NCBI GenBank assembly: GCA_965228955.1
Contig: OZ245848.1
Coordinates: forward strand, 2,170,001-2,234,000
Direction of reading: 5' to 3'
Source of the DNA: JANSWY01 sp965228955
GTDB taxonomy: Bacteria > Bacteroidota > Bacteroidia > Cytophagales > Cyclobacteriaceae
Length of the DNA stretch: 64,000 bases
A program made the position numbers and the translations under genes. The notes below the pieces were generated by a model, which made no database searches, was not told the origin of the DNA, and saw only the letters and a program-made list of their open reading frames with translations. This document shows positions 23,468-32,897 of the stretch, in pieces; the stretch's first letter is position 1, and every line of letters begins with the position of its first letter.

Positions 23468-24193
23468 CTATTTATTGTCTTTCATAATAAGTTGAATTTT
23501 CTCATAAGATTTAAGCATATCGCGCTCAATCCAAATGAGATCCTCCATTATAGATAATATGCCAGATTCACCTGAATAAAGCGTTTTTAAAGCAATGCTA
23601 GAGGTTTCGCTATAGAGAGTCTGTAATTGATTCAGCTTTGCAAGTTCTTCTACCAACTCATACTTCATTTCAACTATAGCACCTGTGGCCTGAGCAATTC
23701 CCCATGAGTTGTTGGTGATTTCTGCATTTCGTAATTGAATGTTTGACTGACCATAAAAGAACAATGAATCATTTCTCTCCTCAATATGCAGTATATCTTT
23801 ATCGATAATTAAAACCCTCTGTTCTCCTGACCTTTTTATTTCCACATTGTCTGGATTGACACCATTTTGAAATATCAGATTTTCAATCATTAGCTTTTTC
23901 AGTACAACATCATTCTGATGATCAATAGGAAAATCACTTAAAGGAATGCCATAAACAAGATGTTGGTTGCTTTTCAGTTGATTAACTAAAGTTTCACGAT
24001 AAGCATTTGAGGCTTTTACTAATTGCGAATTGGTTTCAACTTCCTTAGAAATGGTCTCAAGAACACGATTAACTAATTGATCTGTTTTAGCGGACTGCCT
24101 CCAACTATTTAATAAAAGTGCCAGCAATACAGCAAAGACAACAGATACAAACTCTAATGCCAGTTGAGATTTGTTGATTTTGGAATTTCCCAT
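23468..24193 (-). CDS. Single-pass membrane protein of unknown function
   Basis: About 241 residues from ATG 24193; the frame opens two codons earlier at TTG. One N-terminal membrane helix (about residues 13-32) contains the block FAVLLALLLNSWRQ, similar to the start of the DUF6090-like proteins common in Bacteroidota. The rest is a charged, mainly helical extracytoplasmic domain. Function is not recognised. It converges with the 121-residue gene across only 6 bases and lies downstream of, and in the same direction as, the SiaC-like gene. Confidence 0.6.
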   Translation of the reverse strand: MGNSKINKSQLALEFVSVVFAVLLALLLNSWRQSAKTDQLVNRVLETISKEVETNSQLVKASNAYRETLVNQLKSNQHLVYGIPLSDFPIDHQNDVVLKKLMIENLIFQNGVNPDNVEIKRSGEQRVLIIDKDILHIEERNDSLFFYGQSNIQLRNAEITNNSWGIAQATGAIVEMKYELVEELAKLNQLQTLYSETSSIALKTLYSGESGILSIMEDLIWIERDMLKSYEKIQLIMKDNK

Positions 24194-24240
24194 ATCCAAT
24201 ATTACAAATTCTTACTCGCTCTGAAATGTACTAGGTTCAA

Positions 24241-24615
24241 TTAAATAGCAATATAATTGAATTGCAATCCAATTAATGACTCATAATCTTCACCAGTTTC
24301 CTTCATATCTTCATCAATTTCCTCAAAACACCAATTCACAACCACATGCTTTCCTGATGATTCTGCGGTTTTAAGTCTTTTAATAATATCAAATACACAT
24401 TTGCTGGAGCTGGTATTGAAATACTCAAATGCAAAATTTGCAGTAATATTTGATTCTCCCTCATTTATATATTTATCTAAGGCTGAAATGATGGGTTGGT
24501 AGAAATGAAGAGAAGTATCTGGAAGTGATCTTCCTTTGATTTCAAATACCCCATTTTCCGGATTAAAGTAGACATAAGGTGTTACGTTGGTAGGTTCATA
24601 GCTAATTGTATTCAT
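24241..24615 (-). CDS. SiaC-family (DUF1987) regulatory phosphoprotein
   Basis: A 124-residue single-domain protein. Its pattern (PYVYFNPENGVFEIKGRSLPD, then FEYFNTSSSK) matches the SiaC/DUF1987 family. In Pseudomonas SiaC the threonine at position 68 is phosphorylated by the SiaB kinase and dephosphorylated by the SiaA phosphatase; here T68 falls in YFNTSSSK. The SiaA, SiaB and SiaD partner genes are not next to it. It is divergent from the propeller-chemoreceptor gene across about 500 bases. It is probably a partner switch controlling an enzyme elsewhere. Confidence 0.82.
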   Translation of the reverse strand: MNTISYEPTNVTPYVYFNPENGVFEIKGRSLPDTSLHFYQPIISALDKYINEGESNITANFAFEYFNTSSSKCVFDIIKRLKTAESSGKHVVVNWCFEEIDEDMKETGEDYESLIGLQFNYIAI

Positions 24616-25121
24616 TGTAAGAAGTGTTTAAAAGTTTTAAAACATTCATTAATGTCAACAAACTAAAACCGCATAATAGAATGAATGAAAATCAACCGAA
24701 TTGTTAATTTCCTGTTTGGGTGCGCGTTATTAGTTTAATGTATAAGGACTAACCTTATAGATCAGATTGGTTTCTAAGTAAAACGTAATCCTGAAGATAG
24801 GGTTATTGCTGACCAATTGATCTTCTACTAATTTAATCAATTAAACTCGTAACTCATACATTCAGGGGTGCCATCTTTGATATAATAATGGTACGCAACG
24901 TTATTGCACTTTTAGTAGATTGTGAAATTTGTAAATAACACTTATCTGGGTGTTAAGCAAAATTAAAATTTAGTAGAAATGCCCCTTTTTTTTAAAAATA
25001 TGGTCCATCCAAGGGTGTTTTCGACCAATCCAACCATAATTCAGCACAATCGAGCATTGAAATTTGTATTTTTAGAATATTAGTGGCATTTTATTCCTTA
25101 CAATTCTAATAAATGTAGTTA
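24616..25121. other. 506-base divergent intergenic region (SiaC / propeller sensor)
   Basis: No gene is seen. The one clear element is a perfect inverted repeat, TATAAGG-ACTAA-CCTTATA at 24741-24759. The rest is AT-rich. It must hold the divergent promoters for the SiaC-like gene and the large sensor, but no confident -33/-7 pair was identified. Confidence 0.45.
24741..24759. repeat. Perfect 7-bp inverted repeat
   Basis: TATAAGG and CCTTATA separated by ACTAA, about 125 bases upstream of the SiaC-like start. It may be an operator or a small hairpin in the leader. Confidence 0.4.
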
Positions 25122-28100
25122 ATGATTAGACCAGCTAAGTTTTTTAAGCTATCGAGCACATTGCTCACCTTATTTTTTTTAATATTCTTCAATACATCAG
25201 AAGCACAGAATATAAGTATCGGTTTTGATCACATCACAACGGATAACGGACTGTCTACTGGTACCGTAAACTGTATTTTCAAAGACAAGAAGGGATACGT
25301 GTGGATTGGAACAGTGGATGGCTTGAATAGATACAATGCCTACGAAATTGAAGTCTTCAAAAATGACCCTAAAAATGATCAATCAATAGCAGGTAATGTT
25401 ATAACCTCTATCGCTGAGGATGCAGATGGAAGAATCTGGATAACGACAAGGAATAAAGGTATAAGTATATTTGATTGGCAAACTGAATCCTTCACAAATC
25501 TTAATACTAAAAATAGTAACCTGCCTGTAAACGGGGTTAAGTTTGTTCATGTTGATAGTAGATCTGATATATTAATCGGTACTATCGGAGGTGGCCTGGC
25601 GAGATATGATAAGTTAAAGAATGATTTTGAACTATTCACACATGATCCATCTAATAGATCGAGTATCAGTAGCAATGCCATTCACTCTATATTGGAGGAC
25701 GCGCCGGGCAAATATTGGTTAGGTTGTAATTCAGGTGCTTTAGACTACTTTGATATTGACTCCAATACATCAAAGAGATACGTTTATAATGAAAATTATA
25801 ATCTAAACGTCAACAGAAAGGAATTACTGAAAGATCAAAATAATATGATCTGGGTAGGTACTGATGGCAATGGTATTTATAAGTTGAATCCAGTAACAGA
25901 AGAATTCACAAGAGTTGTGAAGGAAAATAGTGGATTAACTCATAATATTATCACTTTTCTATTTGAACGAGAGAATGGACAGATTTGGATAGGTACCGAT
26001 GGAGAAGGTATCAATATTTATGATCCTATTGCGGATTCATTCCAATATATCAAAAGCAACACGTTTGATGCAAATAGTCTAAGTAGTAATGCCGTATACG
26101 ACTTGTACAAGGATGATTCAGGTCTGTTTTGGATAAGCACGTTTCGTGGTGGGGTTAATATGTATAGTCCATTTAAATCAAAATTCAGGCATTTTAAAAA
26201 CATTCCTGGTAATGATAATAGCCTCAGTTTTAATTCTGTAATTAGCGTTGCGGAAGGGCCGAGTGGAAAAGTATGGATTGGAACTGATGGAGGAGGTTTA
26301 GATTTATTTGATCCCAGAACGGAGAGCTTTACCCATTACAGACATTCGACTTCCAATAGAAATACCTTGGGGGGAAATGTGATTAAGGCTATTTATGAGG
26401 ATAGCAGAGGTGTAATATGGACTGGAACATATTCTGCAGGTATGACTAGTTTTGATCCGTCCACTGGTAGATATACCCGATACAGAAGTGATCCAAATGA
26501 TGAGAATACGGTTGCTGGGAATAATATCTGGGCTTTTCATGAGGATGATCAAGGTAACTTCTGGGTAGGTGTACTTGGTGAAGGTCTGGATTTATTGGAT
26601 CGGGCGACCGGTAATTTTACCCATCATAAGACTAGCTCGGATCCTTCAAGCATAAGTGGCAATATAGTAAAAACACTATTTGAGGATTCTAAAGGCAATT
26701 TTTGGATTGGTACTGAATCCAGTGGAATAAATATAATGAATCGGGAAAATAGAACCTTTCAAAGATTTAAAAATGACCCTGAAGACTCTCTTTCAATTAT
26801 TGGGAATAACATCCATACCATTTTTGAAGACAGTAGAGGGCAACTTCTAATTGGTACAGGATCTGGACTATGTACATTTGATTATGCCACAAAAACATTT
26901 CGTGAGCATCCTGCTAATAGCTTGCTAAGAAATAACGTAGTAATGGGAATTCAGGAAGATGCAGGTGGGAATCTGTGGATAAGTACCAATTATGGAATGG
27001 CCAAATATGACCCAAAAGCGAAAGATACAGAAAGCCTGATCACAAGTTTTGACAAGAATGATGGTCTACAGGGAAATGAGTTCAATTACACTTCTTCTGT
27101 AAAAACCACTGACGGATTAATGGTATTTGGTGGTACGGAAGGGTTTAACATCTTTAGACCGGAGCGCATCAATTACAATTCGTATGATCCAAATATCATA
27201 ATTTCAGGATTTAGCTTATTTGATAAAAAAATTGGTCCCGGAGACAAGTTTAAAGGTGATGTGGTCTTCACTGAATCCCTAATGGAACTTGAGAAGCTGG
27301 AATTAAATCACAAGCAGAATGTGTTTGAAATCCAGTTCGCATCACTAGACTACACCACTCCATCCAGAAATAAATATAAATACAAACTTGAGCCATTCGA
27401 TGATGACTGGATCGTAGCAGGTGCTGATCAAAGAAGGGCTACATATATGAACCTACCTCCGGATGAATACACCTTTATAGTAAATGGAACTAATAATGAT
27501 GGAAATTGGTCCAGTAAGCCAAGGGTCCTGCAAATTGTAGTTACTCCACCAATATGGGGAACATGGTGGTTTAGAATTTCTATGCTTTTACTACTAGCTG
27601 CGTTACTGACAGCTGCTTATCAGTGGAGAGTTAGATCATTAAAATCTCAAAGAATTCAACTTAGAACAGAAGTTGCTCATCGAACAGCGGAACTTGATGA
27701 AATGATATCAATTATCAGAACAAATAGTGAACAAATCACAGAAACTGGTAATACTCTAAAACTTAAATCAGGGCAATTAGCCAATGATGCTAAAACGCAA
27801 GATGACACAGCAAAGGGAATAGTAGAGGATATAGAGAATGTTACTATTCACACCAGGAAGAATGATGAGAACGCTCAGGTAACAAATGATATTAGCTCCA
27901 ATACAGTTAAGCAATTGGAACATATTCGGACTGCTACCTTAAAGAATATTCAGGAAATCAAGGCTATCTCCAACAAAATACTGGTACTAGAAGAAATCTT
28001 TAAACAGACCAATATTTTAGCGATTAATGCTTCTATTGAGGCTGCAAGGGCAGGGGAATATGGAGCGGGTTTTAGTGTAATTGCGTCTGAAGTTAGAAAA

Positions 28101-28412
28101 CTGGCAGAGAGAAGTAAGGAAGCGTCTTCTGAAATTGTAAGCCTGGCTAAAAAAGGAGTTATAGAAACGGAACAAGTAGGTGCTCTTATTTTAGACTTTA
28201 TTCCGGAAGTTCAAAAATCAGCATCACTAATTCAGGAAATTTCAAGGTCTAGCCAGGAACAAAGCAGTTCTATTGAAAATGTAAACAGGTCATTAAAATC
28301 ATTCTTTCAGATATCCAGGCAGAACTCAGCTGTTTCTGGTGAAATCTATAGTATTTCTTCTGAATTGGATAGTTTGGCCAATTACCTGAATGATAAAGTA
28401 AAAGAAATCTAG
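25122..28412 (+). CDS. Beta-propeller/Y_Y_Y sensor fused to a chemoreceptor signalling domain
   Basis: A 1096-residue protein. After a signal segment (to about residue 28), residues 30-690 are repeats of the two-component-regulator propeller type (units such as ILEDAPGKYWLGCNSGALDYF and VWIGTDGGGLDLF). A Y_Y_Y domain follows (about 730-805, LEPFDDDWIVAGADQRRATYMNL), then one membrane helix (about 811-835). Where hybrid two-component sensors of this class carry a histidine kinase, this protein carries a chemoreceptor hairpin. Its tip is intact (ILAINASIEAARAGEYGAGF, then SEVRKLAERS) and the return helix is complete (SSQEQSSSIENVNRSL). No HAMP domain is obvious. It should sense a periplasmic ligand and signal to CheA/CheW-type or other coiled-coil partners, none of which are nearby. 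Confidence 0.88.
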   Translation: MIRPAKFFKLSSTLLTLFFLIFFNTSEAQNISIGFDHITTDNGLSTGTVNCIFKDKKGYVWIGTVDGLNRYNAYEIEVFKNDPKNDQSIAGNVITSIAEDADGRIWITTRNKGISIFDWQTESFTNLNTKNSNLPVNGVKFVHVDSRSDILIGTIGGGLARYDKLKNDFELFTHDPSNRSSISSNAIHSILEDAPGKYWLGCNSGALDYFDIDSNTSKRYVYNENYNLNVNRKELLKDQNNMIWVGTDGNGIYKLNPVTEEFTRVVKENSGLTHNIITFLFERENGQIWIGTDGEGINIYDPIADSFQYIKSNTFDANSLSSNAVYDLYKDDSGLFWISTFRGGVNMYSPFKSKFRHFKNIPGNDNSLSFNSVISVAEGPSGKVWIGTDGGGLDLFDPRTESFTHYRHSTSNRNTLGGNVIKAIYEDSRGVIWTGTYSAGMTSFDPSTGRYTRYRSDPNDENTVAGNNIWAFHEDDQGNFWVGVLGEGLDLLDRATGNFTHHKTSSDPSSISGNIVKTLFEDSKGNFWIGTESSGINIMNRENRTFQRFKNDPEDSLSIIGNNIHTIFEDSRGQLLIGTGSGLCTFDYATKTFREHPANSLLRNNVVMGIQEDAGGNLWISTNYGMAKYDPKAKDTESLITSFDKNDGLQGNEFNYTSSVKTTDGLMVFGGTEGFNIFRPERINYNSYDPNIIISGFSLFDKKIGPGDKFKGDVVFTESLMELEKLELNHKQNVFEIQFASLDYTTPSRNKYKYKLEPFDDDWIVAGADQRRATYMNLPPDEYTFIVNGTNNDGNWSSKPRVLQIVVTPPIWGTWWFRISMLLLLAALLTAAYQWRVRSLKSQRIQLRTEVAHRTAELDEMISIIRTNSEQITETGNTLKLKSGQLANDAKTQDDTAKGIVEDIENVTIHTRKNDENAQVTNDISSNTVKQLEHIRTATLKNIQEIKAISNKILVLEEIFKQTNILAINASIEAARAGEYGAGFSVIASEVRKLAERSKEASSEIVSLAKKGVIETEQVGALILDFIPEVQKSASLIQEISRSSQEQSSSIENVNRSLKSFFQISRQNSAVSGEIYSISSELDSLANYLNDKVKEI

Positions 28413-28615
28413 TTTCTGTTATGCTTTGAATGATGCTGCCCGTATCTGTGATAATTCGCGCGGTGTTTCTTTTTCTTATAACCCTTTTTACGATCTAACT
28501 CCTTTGTGTGGGCTTCAGCCTGCCATTCAAAACCTTGTTTGGCACAACTCATAAGACTCAATAATGAGACAATAGAAAGAAGCATCAGAATCCTTCTGAA
28601 TTGAAATGTTTTCAT
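28409..28615 (-). CDS. Small basic lipoprotein
   Basis: A 68-residue protein with a lipoprotein signal (LSLMSC) and a mature part of about 43 residues rich in Lys, His and Arg (RKKGYKKKKHRANYHRYGQHH). The basic, histidine-rich tail could bind metal, nucleic acid or acidic polymer, but no family was recognised. Its stop overlaps the stop of the convergent sensor gene by 4 bases (CTAG). The clean lipobox supports it as a real gene. Confidence 0.6.
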   Translation of the reverse strand: MKTFQFRRILMLLSIVSLLSLMSCAKQGFEWQAEAHTKELDRKKGYKKKKHRANYHRYGQHHSKHNRN

Positions 28616-28787
28616 GATAAAGTTGGTATAAGTACCCGTGTTTCAATTCAAAAATATAAAAATATTGATAAAAAATATAATTATGCTGATTTATTTACTA
28701 GAAAATAGCATTTTATCGTATAGATCATTGTATTCATCGATAAAACCTGCCCTTTGGTGGTAGTATTTATTATCATATGATAATAAA

Positions 28788-29513
28788 TTACGTGGTTTTT
28801 AAAGCAACTTTAAGGCTGTAGTAAAGAAGAGCAAAAGATATTAGCGCAATCAAAGCACCCCAAAACCAATAAGGGAGAAATAAATGCGAAGCAATTTGTC
28901 CTGTATCTGAAAGCATTTCTTGACCATTGATATTTGCAGAACCCATGAAAAGGTAATCAAGTTGACGATAGGTACTCATGACTGCCTGAACACCTAATAC
29001 CTGAACAGTTAAAATCCATGCTTTGCTGTTGCCTTTCCATAAAATCAATAGAATCAAGCCTCCAATTAAAAGTACCATCAATACTCCAATTGAAGTCCTT
29101 ACCCAAATTACCACTGATAGAATGATTGCGGCCTCAAATAATAGAAGGCAAAGACGAGCGGCTGTTTCCCGTTTAGAAGAAAGTAAGAATACACTTCCTA
29201 TAATAGGGGGACCCAATAATCCACCAGCGGCAACCAACGCGCCTAAGGTTTGCTTTCCCGCCGGTAAGGAGAAGAATGCAACTCCACTTCCAGTATAATA
29301 TATTTCCAGCTTTTTAAAAGATCCTCCAACAAGTAGTGCAGTTAAGCCATGTCCCATTTCGTGAAACCATGTTCCTAAAATAGAGAATGGATATAGAACG
29401 TAGTTCCCAAAAGGCACATTCCATAATACTATCGTTACTAATGCAATTGTTAACAAGGCATAAAACCTACCTTTATGAAAATTTGATGAGTTGGATATAT
29501 TTTCTGTTTCCAC
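28788..29513 (-). CDS. M50-family membrane metallopeptidase
   Basis: A 241-residue polytopic protein starting at GTG 29513. The zinc motif HEMGH lies in GTWFHEMGHGLTALLVGGSFKKLEIY. A later polar block (INGQEMLSDTGQIA) has an Asp that could complete the metal site, as in the M50B-like group. It lacks a PDZ domain and the NxxPxxxxDGG motif of classical site-2 proteases. It probably cleaves a membrane-bound substrate, but no anti-sigma factor or other obvious target is adjacent. Confidence 0.78.
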   Translation of the reverse strand: METENISNSSNFHKGRFYALLTIALVTIVLWNVPFGNYVLYPFSILGTWFHEMGHGLTALLVGGSFKKLEIYYTGSGVAFFSLPAGKQTLGALVAAGGLLGPPIIGSVFLLSSKRETAARLCLLLFEAAIILSVVIWVRTSIGVLMVLLIGGLILLILWKGNSKAWILTVQVLGVQAVMSTYRQLDYLFMGSANINGQEMLSDTGQIASHLFLPYWFWGALIALISFALLYYSLKVALKTT

Positions 29514-29756
29514 TATAAATTGTTAAAGATGGTTACAGGCTTAAGATAGCAAAATATTTAATCATAAAACTTTAATTGGTTCATTTTGATTTTGAGAAAA
29601 TATTGTATCAATCCAATAAAAATTTGTGATTTTTTAATCTGGTCAATAGGTCATTTGATCGTTAATTGCTTGGAATTGGAAGAATAATTTTAGTATTTGT
29701 AACCTTTTACATAATAGTTTGTTAATATAGAAGGGCAATTTGATTCAACTAAGGCT

Positions 29757-29978
29757 ATGAATTTTTTTATTTGGCACCAAATAGGTGATAGTAACTATCA
29801 TCTTTCAACACTTCAGCAACTGAAGCGAGCTCAGCAGGAGATTAGCGATCCTGAAGATATTTTGATCTTATATAAGTTCAAAGAGGAGAACCTAAAGCTT
29901 GCGAAGAAGATCATATCAGAACTTAATAAGGTTAATAACGATCTGGATATTCCTGATTCAGGGAAACTGGCGTCTTAA
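29757..29978 (+). CDS. Small protein of unknown function (family with 44920-45114)
   Basis: A 73-residue soluble protein, mostly helical in its second half, starting MNFFIWHQIGDSNYHL. Its pattern matches the 64-residue protein at 44920-45114: an IW near residue 5, a Tyr-rich turn, a central DILILYKF/DILYEF block and a helix AKKIISELN/AQKVVDRLN. The conserved spacing in two distant loci supports both as real genes. No known domain was recognised. It stands alone on its strand, with 243 bases upstream. Confidence 0.6.
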   Translation: MNFFIWHQIGDSNYHLSTLQQLKRAQQEISDPEDILILYKFKEENLKLAKKIISELNKVNNDLDIPDSGKLAS

Positions 29979-30181
29979 TGCCTCAAAATAAGTCCACTAC
30001 TTGTCTACTTTGTAACATATTTTTTTGAATGACTATGAAGTAATATTACATTTGAAGCAATTCAACAACGCGGCAATTCAATCTCTTACAAAACTATCAA
30101 CGCTGGATGTAATAAGACTGATTTTTCTTAGTTAAGTCGGTATTATTCCAGTATATTAAATGAAATAACGGAACTTATAAA

Positions 30182-32887
30182 ATGGGTCTATTTGTGAGGT
30201 TACCAGGTAGTTGGCTGATACTTCTAATATTTATATTTACCATTAGCATTGTTAAGGGACAAACTGGCAATGTTTCAGGGACAATTTCGGATCAATTTGG
30301 GACATTACCAGGCGCAAAGATAACTGTTGAAGGTACTCCAATCTCTGTCAGTACTGATGTAGATGGAAACTACAGTTTTGATTTAGCACCGGGAGATTAT
30401 GATTTGTCAGTCAATTTTGTAATGTATTTGACTGGCAACAGTAACGTAATTATAAATCCGGGAGATTCCTTAATTGTTAATTTCACACTGGAGCCAGGGT
30501 TTTCGATTGATCAACCTATTTCCATTGGAGCCAGAGTAAAACCTCGTACCTTATTTGAAACCACAGTTCCTATTGATATTATCAGCCCTCAGGAAATTGA
30601 GAATTCTGGTCAAACGGAACTTGGGCAACTTCTTCATTATTTGGTTCCGTCATTTCATTCAACACATCAGACAATTTCAGATGGCACGGATATGGTGGAT
30701 CCAGCCACACTAAGAGGTTTGGGCCCTGATCAGGTATTAGTATTGATTAACGGTAAAAGGAGACATAGTTCTGCCTTGGTTAATGTAAATGGAACAGTTG
30801 GGAGAGGATCCGTAAGTACTGATTTGAATTCAATTCCTTTGGCGGCAGTAGATAGAATCGAGCTGCTACGTGATGGTGCTGCAGCTCAATATGGATCTGA
30901 TGCTATTGCTGGAGTTATAAACATAATTCTTAAGGAACAAACCAACATACTAAACTTCAGCAATCACATAGGTGTCAACACTGAAGGAGATGGATTTACT
31001 TCTTCATCCGCAGTTAACTTTGGCTTTGGGATTGGAGAAAGGGGCTATTTGAATATTACTGGCGAATTCAGAGATCGTAATCCAACTAATAGATCCGGAG
31101 CTTATACAGGTACTGTTTTTAGTGATGATCTTGTAGAGGATCAACAGCAAATATCAAGTACCAATTTCTTTGACAATACTGGCTATGATGACAACAGGGT
31201 GATGGAAGTTGGACATTCAGGAACTCAGAATCTGGGCTTCTTTTTTAATGGTGATATTCCAATTACGAACTCAGCATCAATTTATTTTCAGGGAGGACGC
31301 AATTTCAGAGAAGGTAGCTCTCATGGGTTTTACAGGTTTCCCAAAAATCATGAAAGAGTGGTTCCCGAACTATATCCTCTTGGGTTTTCGCCAAGGTTCC
31401 AGATTGAAATTCAGGATGATGCGATAACCGCTGGAGTAAGAGGTGTTAACAAAAACTGGAATCTTGATTTTAGTCATACAATTGCAAATAACCAATTTGA
31501 TATAAATCTTGAGAACACTAATAACGCAAGTTTGGGTGTAGCATCTCCTACAAGGTTTTATTCCGGAGGATTCAGATACACGCAGAATATTACAAATCTT
31601 GATATTTCAAGAGCGATTAATAGGTTGGAAGGGATTAATATTGGCTTTGGAGCGGAACTCAGAGTTGAATCTTATGAAATCAACCCTGGAGATGAGTTCT
31701 CATGGGCCGATGGTGGTGAAGTTCTGGTTGTGGATAATGATACGATTAGAAAAACTGCAGGGGCTCAGGTGTTTCCAGGATTTCAGCCAGCTAATGAGTT
31801 AATCAAATTTAGGACTAATAAAGCTATCTATGGTGACATTGAGGCAAGAATGTCGAGCAAATTCATATTAGGAACTGCGGCCAGATATGAGTCCTACAGT
31901 GATTTCGGAGATCAGGCGATTTGGAAATTATCATCTCGGTACACAATTGCAGACGGATTAAGTGCTAGTCTTGGTTATTCCACAGGTTTTAGGGCTCCTT
32001 CATTGCAACAAGTGTATTTTAACAATATCAGTACGCAATTTGTAAATGGTGATGCTGTGCAAGTTGGCACCTTCAATAACGAGAGTGCCGTAACTGAAGC
32101 ATTTGGGATTGAACAACTTAAGCCAGAGCTTTCAAACCATTTCACTGCAGGTTTAGTAGCTAAATCTGGAAAACTTACTTTTCAATTAGATTACTACTAT
32201 ACCCAAATTACTAATAGGATTGTTCTTTCAGGACGATTTGGTGCCGGTTATGAGGATATCCTCGATCCACTCGGAGTAGGGGCAGCACAGTTTTTTACAA
32301 ATGCTGTTGATACCGATACTGAAGGAGTTGATGCAAGACTAACATATCAAAATAATGTGGGATCAGGGAATCTGGCTATTTCAGTTGGAGCAAACGCGAG
32401 TAGAACCGAATTAAATGGAGCAGTAAAAGTGTCAGATCAGTTGGAAGGCCAGGAAGATGTATTGTTTAACAGGGAAGAAATATCCAGGATTGAGTCTGCA
32501 CAACCAAATTTTAAAGTCATAGCCAATGCATCATATAAATACAGGTCGCTCACTGTAAACTTGGGTAATACTTATTTTGGAAGGGTTGAATATATCCATC
32601 CGGGTGATGCAAACCCATCTGACTGGGTCGTTAATGACTTTACGGATCAGGTTGAGTCAAGAGATCAGGTCTTTGATCCAAAGTTAATAACGGACCTGTC
32701 GCTTGCCTGGAAAATGAACGAACACATGAAATGGTTTGTTGGTGGAAATAATATATTAAATGTATATCCAGACAAACACCAGCACTCGGCAAACGTTAAT
32801 AATGGATTATTTGTATATAGCAGAAGAGTTCAGCAATTTGGCGTAAGAGGATCTTACGTATATTTGAGGTTACTACTTAGCTTATGA
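30182..32887 (+). CDS. TonB-dependent receptor
   Basis: A 901-residue outer-membrane receptor: signal peptide ending at VKGQ, a CarboxypepD_reg-like domain (about 27-105; GNVSGTISDQFGTLPGAKITVEG), a plug with the typical LRDGAAAQYGSDAIAGVINIILK segment, and a C-terminal 22-strand barrel. It takes up a large or scarce ligand using TonB energy; the ligand cannot be inferred. The next gene starts 10 bases downstream and encodes a hybrid kinase with a YfiR-like periplasmic domain, so this receptor may also act in signalling. Confidence 0.92.
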   Translation: MGLFVRLPGSWLILLIFIFTISIVKGQTGNVSGTISDQFGTLPGAKITVEGTPISVSTDVDGNYSFDLAPGDYDLSVNFVMYLTGNSNVIINPGDSLIVNFTLEPGFSIDQPISIGARVKPRTLFETTVPIDIISPQEIENSGQTELGQLLHYLVPSFHSTHQTISDGTDMVDPATLRGLGPDQVLVLINGKRRHSSALVNVNGTVGRGSVSTDLNSIPLAAVDRIELLRDGAAAQYGSDAIAGVINIILKEQTNILNFSNHIGVNTEGDGFTSSSAVNFGFGIGERGYLNITGEFRDRNPTNRSGAYTGTVFSDDLVEDQQQISSTNFFDNTGYDDNRVMEVGHSGTQNLGFFFNGDIPITNSASIYFQGGRNFREGSSHGFYRFPKNHERVVPELYPLGFSPRFQIEIQDDAITAGVRGVNKNWNLDFSHTIANNQFDINLENTNNASLGVASPTRFYSGGFRYTQNITNLDISRAINRLEGINIGFGAELRVESYEINPGDEFSWADGGEVLVVDNDTIRKTAGAQVFPGFQPANELIKFRTNKAIYGDIEARMSSKFILGTAARYESYSDFGDQAIWKLSSRYTIADGLSASLGYSTGFRAPSLQQVYFNNISTQFVNGDAVQVGTFNNESAVTEAFGIEQLKPELSNHFTAGLVAKSGKLTFQLDYYYTQITNRIVLSGRFGAGYEDILDPLGVGAAQFFTNAVDTDTEGVDARLTYQNNVGSGNLAISVGANASRTELNGAVKVSDQLEGQEDVLFNREEISRIESAQPNFKVIANASYKYRSLTVNLGNTYFGRVEYIHPGDANPSDWVVNDFTDQVESRDQVFDPKLITDLSLAWKMNEHMKWFVGGNNILNVYPDKHQHSANVNNGLFVYSRRVQQFGVRGSYVYLRLLLSL

Positions 32888-32897
32888 TAAGAGGAAA

